Shown here one piece after another: positions 33,614 through 34,388 of a DNA stretch of 34,388 nucleotides (the first letter of the stretch is position 1; each line of letters starts with the position of its first letter). This stretch comes from Methylotenera sp. (GTDB lineage Bacteria > Pseudomonadota > Gammaproteobacteria > Burkholderiales > Methylophilaceae), in the NCBI GenBank assembly GCA_014378845.1, contig JACMNB010000020.1:1-34388 (forward strand). Reading direction: 5' to 3'. Both the position numbers and the translations under genes were made by a program. A model generated the notes under the pieces. It was given only the letters and a program-made list of their open reading frames with translations, was not told the DNA's origin and did not search any database.

Positions 33614-34375
33614 ATGCTATTTATAATCTTTAGAACTATCACTGTCATCGCAGCCATTTGCTTATTAAGTGGCTGTTTAGGTGGCAGTATTGCCACGCAA
33701 ATTGTTAGCACCATTGCAACCAAAATGGCCGATAGAGCCATTGCAAATGCGATGGATGTGCAAGACGGCCCTAGCCATCGCAAGCAATCTTACGACTACA
33801 ATAGTTATGCTAGCAACTCAGCTGGCAATTTGGCTGTAAATAAATCTAGCGACAATCAATACAATAGCAATAGTGATATAGCAAAAAATAACGCTTTAAA
33901 CAACGCAGCCAATATCCCGCCTAATAGCCACTTAAGCAATCCGCCCAGCATCACTTCTGGCGACCGGTATCAAAACGCGATTATTAACATGGCTTTTGCG
34001 CCAGCAAAGCCTGCACAAGAGCTGATTTTAGACCAAGCATTGCCCTTGCAATCAGAAGAAACTCAATCGCGCATCGCCATTACCGAAGGCAACCCATTAG
34101 TGCGAGTGGAGTTATTTAATTTATTGATTGGCGATGAAAAGAATGCAGTTTTTGAGAAAGCGCGCCTACTTGGGGCAATAAGCTTGCCCAAAAAACGCGA
34201 ATGGCAACATTGGGGCGTGGGCACTGGAGCTTTTAAGCAAGAGGGTCAAAACGACAAAAAAATCATCACATTTTTGATTCCGCCAGAATTTGGTAAATTG
34301 CCTAGCGGCAGCATTACAATGGTTGAGCTGGCAAGCCCTGGCGAGCTAAACGTGGCGCGGTATAAAAGCAACTGA
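33614..34375 (+). CDS. Unrecognised lipoprotein
   Basis: A 253-residue protein with a signal peptide (TITVIAAICLLSGC) and lipobox LSGC, lipidated cysteine at residue 21. Part one of the mature protein (about 22-55) is helical (GGSIATQIVSTIATKMADRAIANAMDV). A flexible Asn/Ser-rich linker (about 58-112) follows. The C-terminal domain (about 115-253) contains PLVRVELFNLLIGDEKNAVFEKA, LPKKREWQHWGVGTGAF and FLIPPEFGKLPSGSITMVEL. The lack of Lys/Arg at the very N-terminus before the hydrophobic core is slightly unusual. I do not recognise the family. It follows the EamA-type gene by 89 nt on the same strand, and the right edge of the window is close. Confidence 0.75.
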   Translation: MLFIIFRTITVIAAICLLSGCLGGSIATQIVSTIATKMADRAIANAMDVQDGPSHRKQSYDYNSYASNSAGNLAVNKSSDNQYNSNSDIAKNNALNNAANIPPNSHLSNPPSITSGDRYQNAIINMAFAPAKPAQELILDQALPLQSEETQSRIAITEGNPLVRVELFNLLIGDEKNAVFEKARLLGAISLPKKREWQHWGVGTGAFKQEGQNDKKIITFLIPPEFGKLPSGSITMVELASPGELNVARYKSN

Positions 34376-34388
34376 TTTGGTAGGAGCG

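Overview
The window looks like chromosomal DNA from a betaproteobacterium, most probably of the Methylophilaceae (Methylotenera-like). This is an inference from the gene order asd-fimV-truA-trpFBA-accD-folC-dedD-cvpA-purF-metZ, a citramalate synthase next to leuCDB, the protein sequences, and the AT-leaning codon use. No rRNA, tRNA, phage, IS element or CRISPR array was seen. Almost every gene is on the minus strand; only the last two are on the plus strand.

Layout from high to low coordinates, which is the direction of transcription for most of the window. (1) 33.6-34.4 kb: an unrecognised lipoprotein (+). 32.6-33.5 kb: an EamA-type transporter (+). (2) 29.0-32.5 kb (-): a DUF898/YjgN membrane protein with a pilin-like helix, an M48 metallopeptidase, a 35-residue one-helix protein and a PuuD-like membrane protein, ending in a clear terminator. 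(3) 25.3-28.9 kb (-): argD, argF, argG. (4) 20.1-25.2 kb (-): cimA, leuC, leuD, leuB, i.e. citramalate synthase plus the isomerase and dehydrogenase that serve both leucine and isoleucine synthesis. (5) 17.5-20.0 kb (-): ppnP, yajQ, an entericidin-like lipoprotein too short for routine ORF calling, and asd. (6) 14.35-17.4 kb (-): fimV, closed by a terminator. (7) 4.8-14.25 kb (-): a long head-to-tail run of an EcfT-like gene, truA, trpF, trpB, trpA, accD, folC, dedD, cvpA and purF. (8) 2.0-4.7 kb (-): a lone wecE-type sugar aminotransferase with its own terminator, metZ, and a C-truncated MAPEG gene. (9) 1-1433 (-): the N-terminal 477 codons of gyrA, running off the left edge.

The gene content is mainly housekeeping amino-acid and nucleotide biosynthesis (Trp, Leu/Ile, Arg, Met/Asp family, purine), with fatty-acid initiation (accD), folate (folC), tRNA modification (truA) and envelope/pole functions (fimV, dedD). 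The most unusual points are as follows. accD carries an in-frame TAA exactly where the family has a glutamine. A near-perfect 118-nt palindrome sits between trpB and trpA. Four 22-nt tandem units precede the entericidin gene. A pilin-type helix lies inside the DUF898 protein. The intergenic spaces hold several different families of short dispersed palindromes, and there are many small tandem duplications at gene edges. I do not see a clearly new defence or biosynthetic system; the least explained cluster is DUF898 / M48 peptidase / 35-aa protein / PuuD-like.
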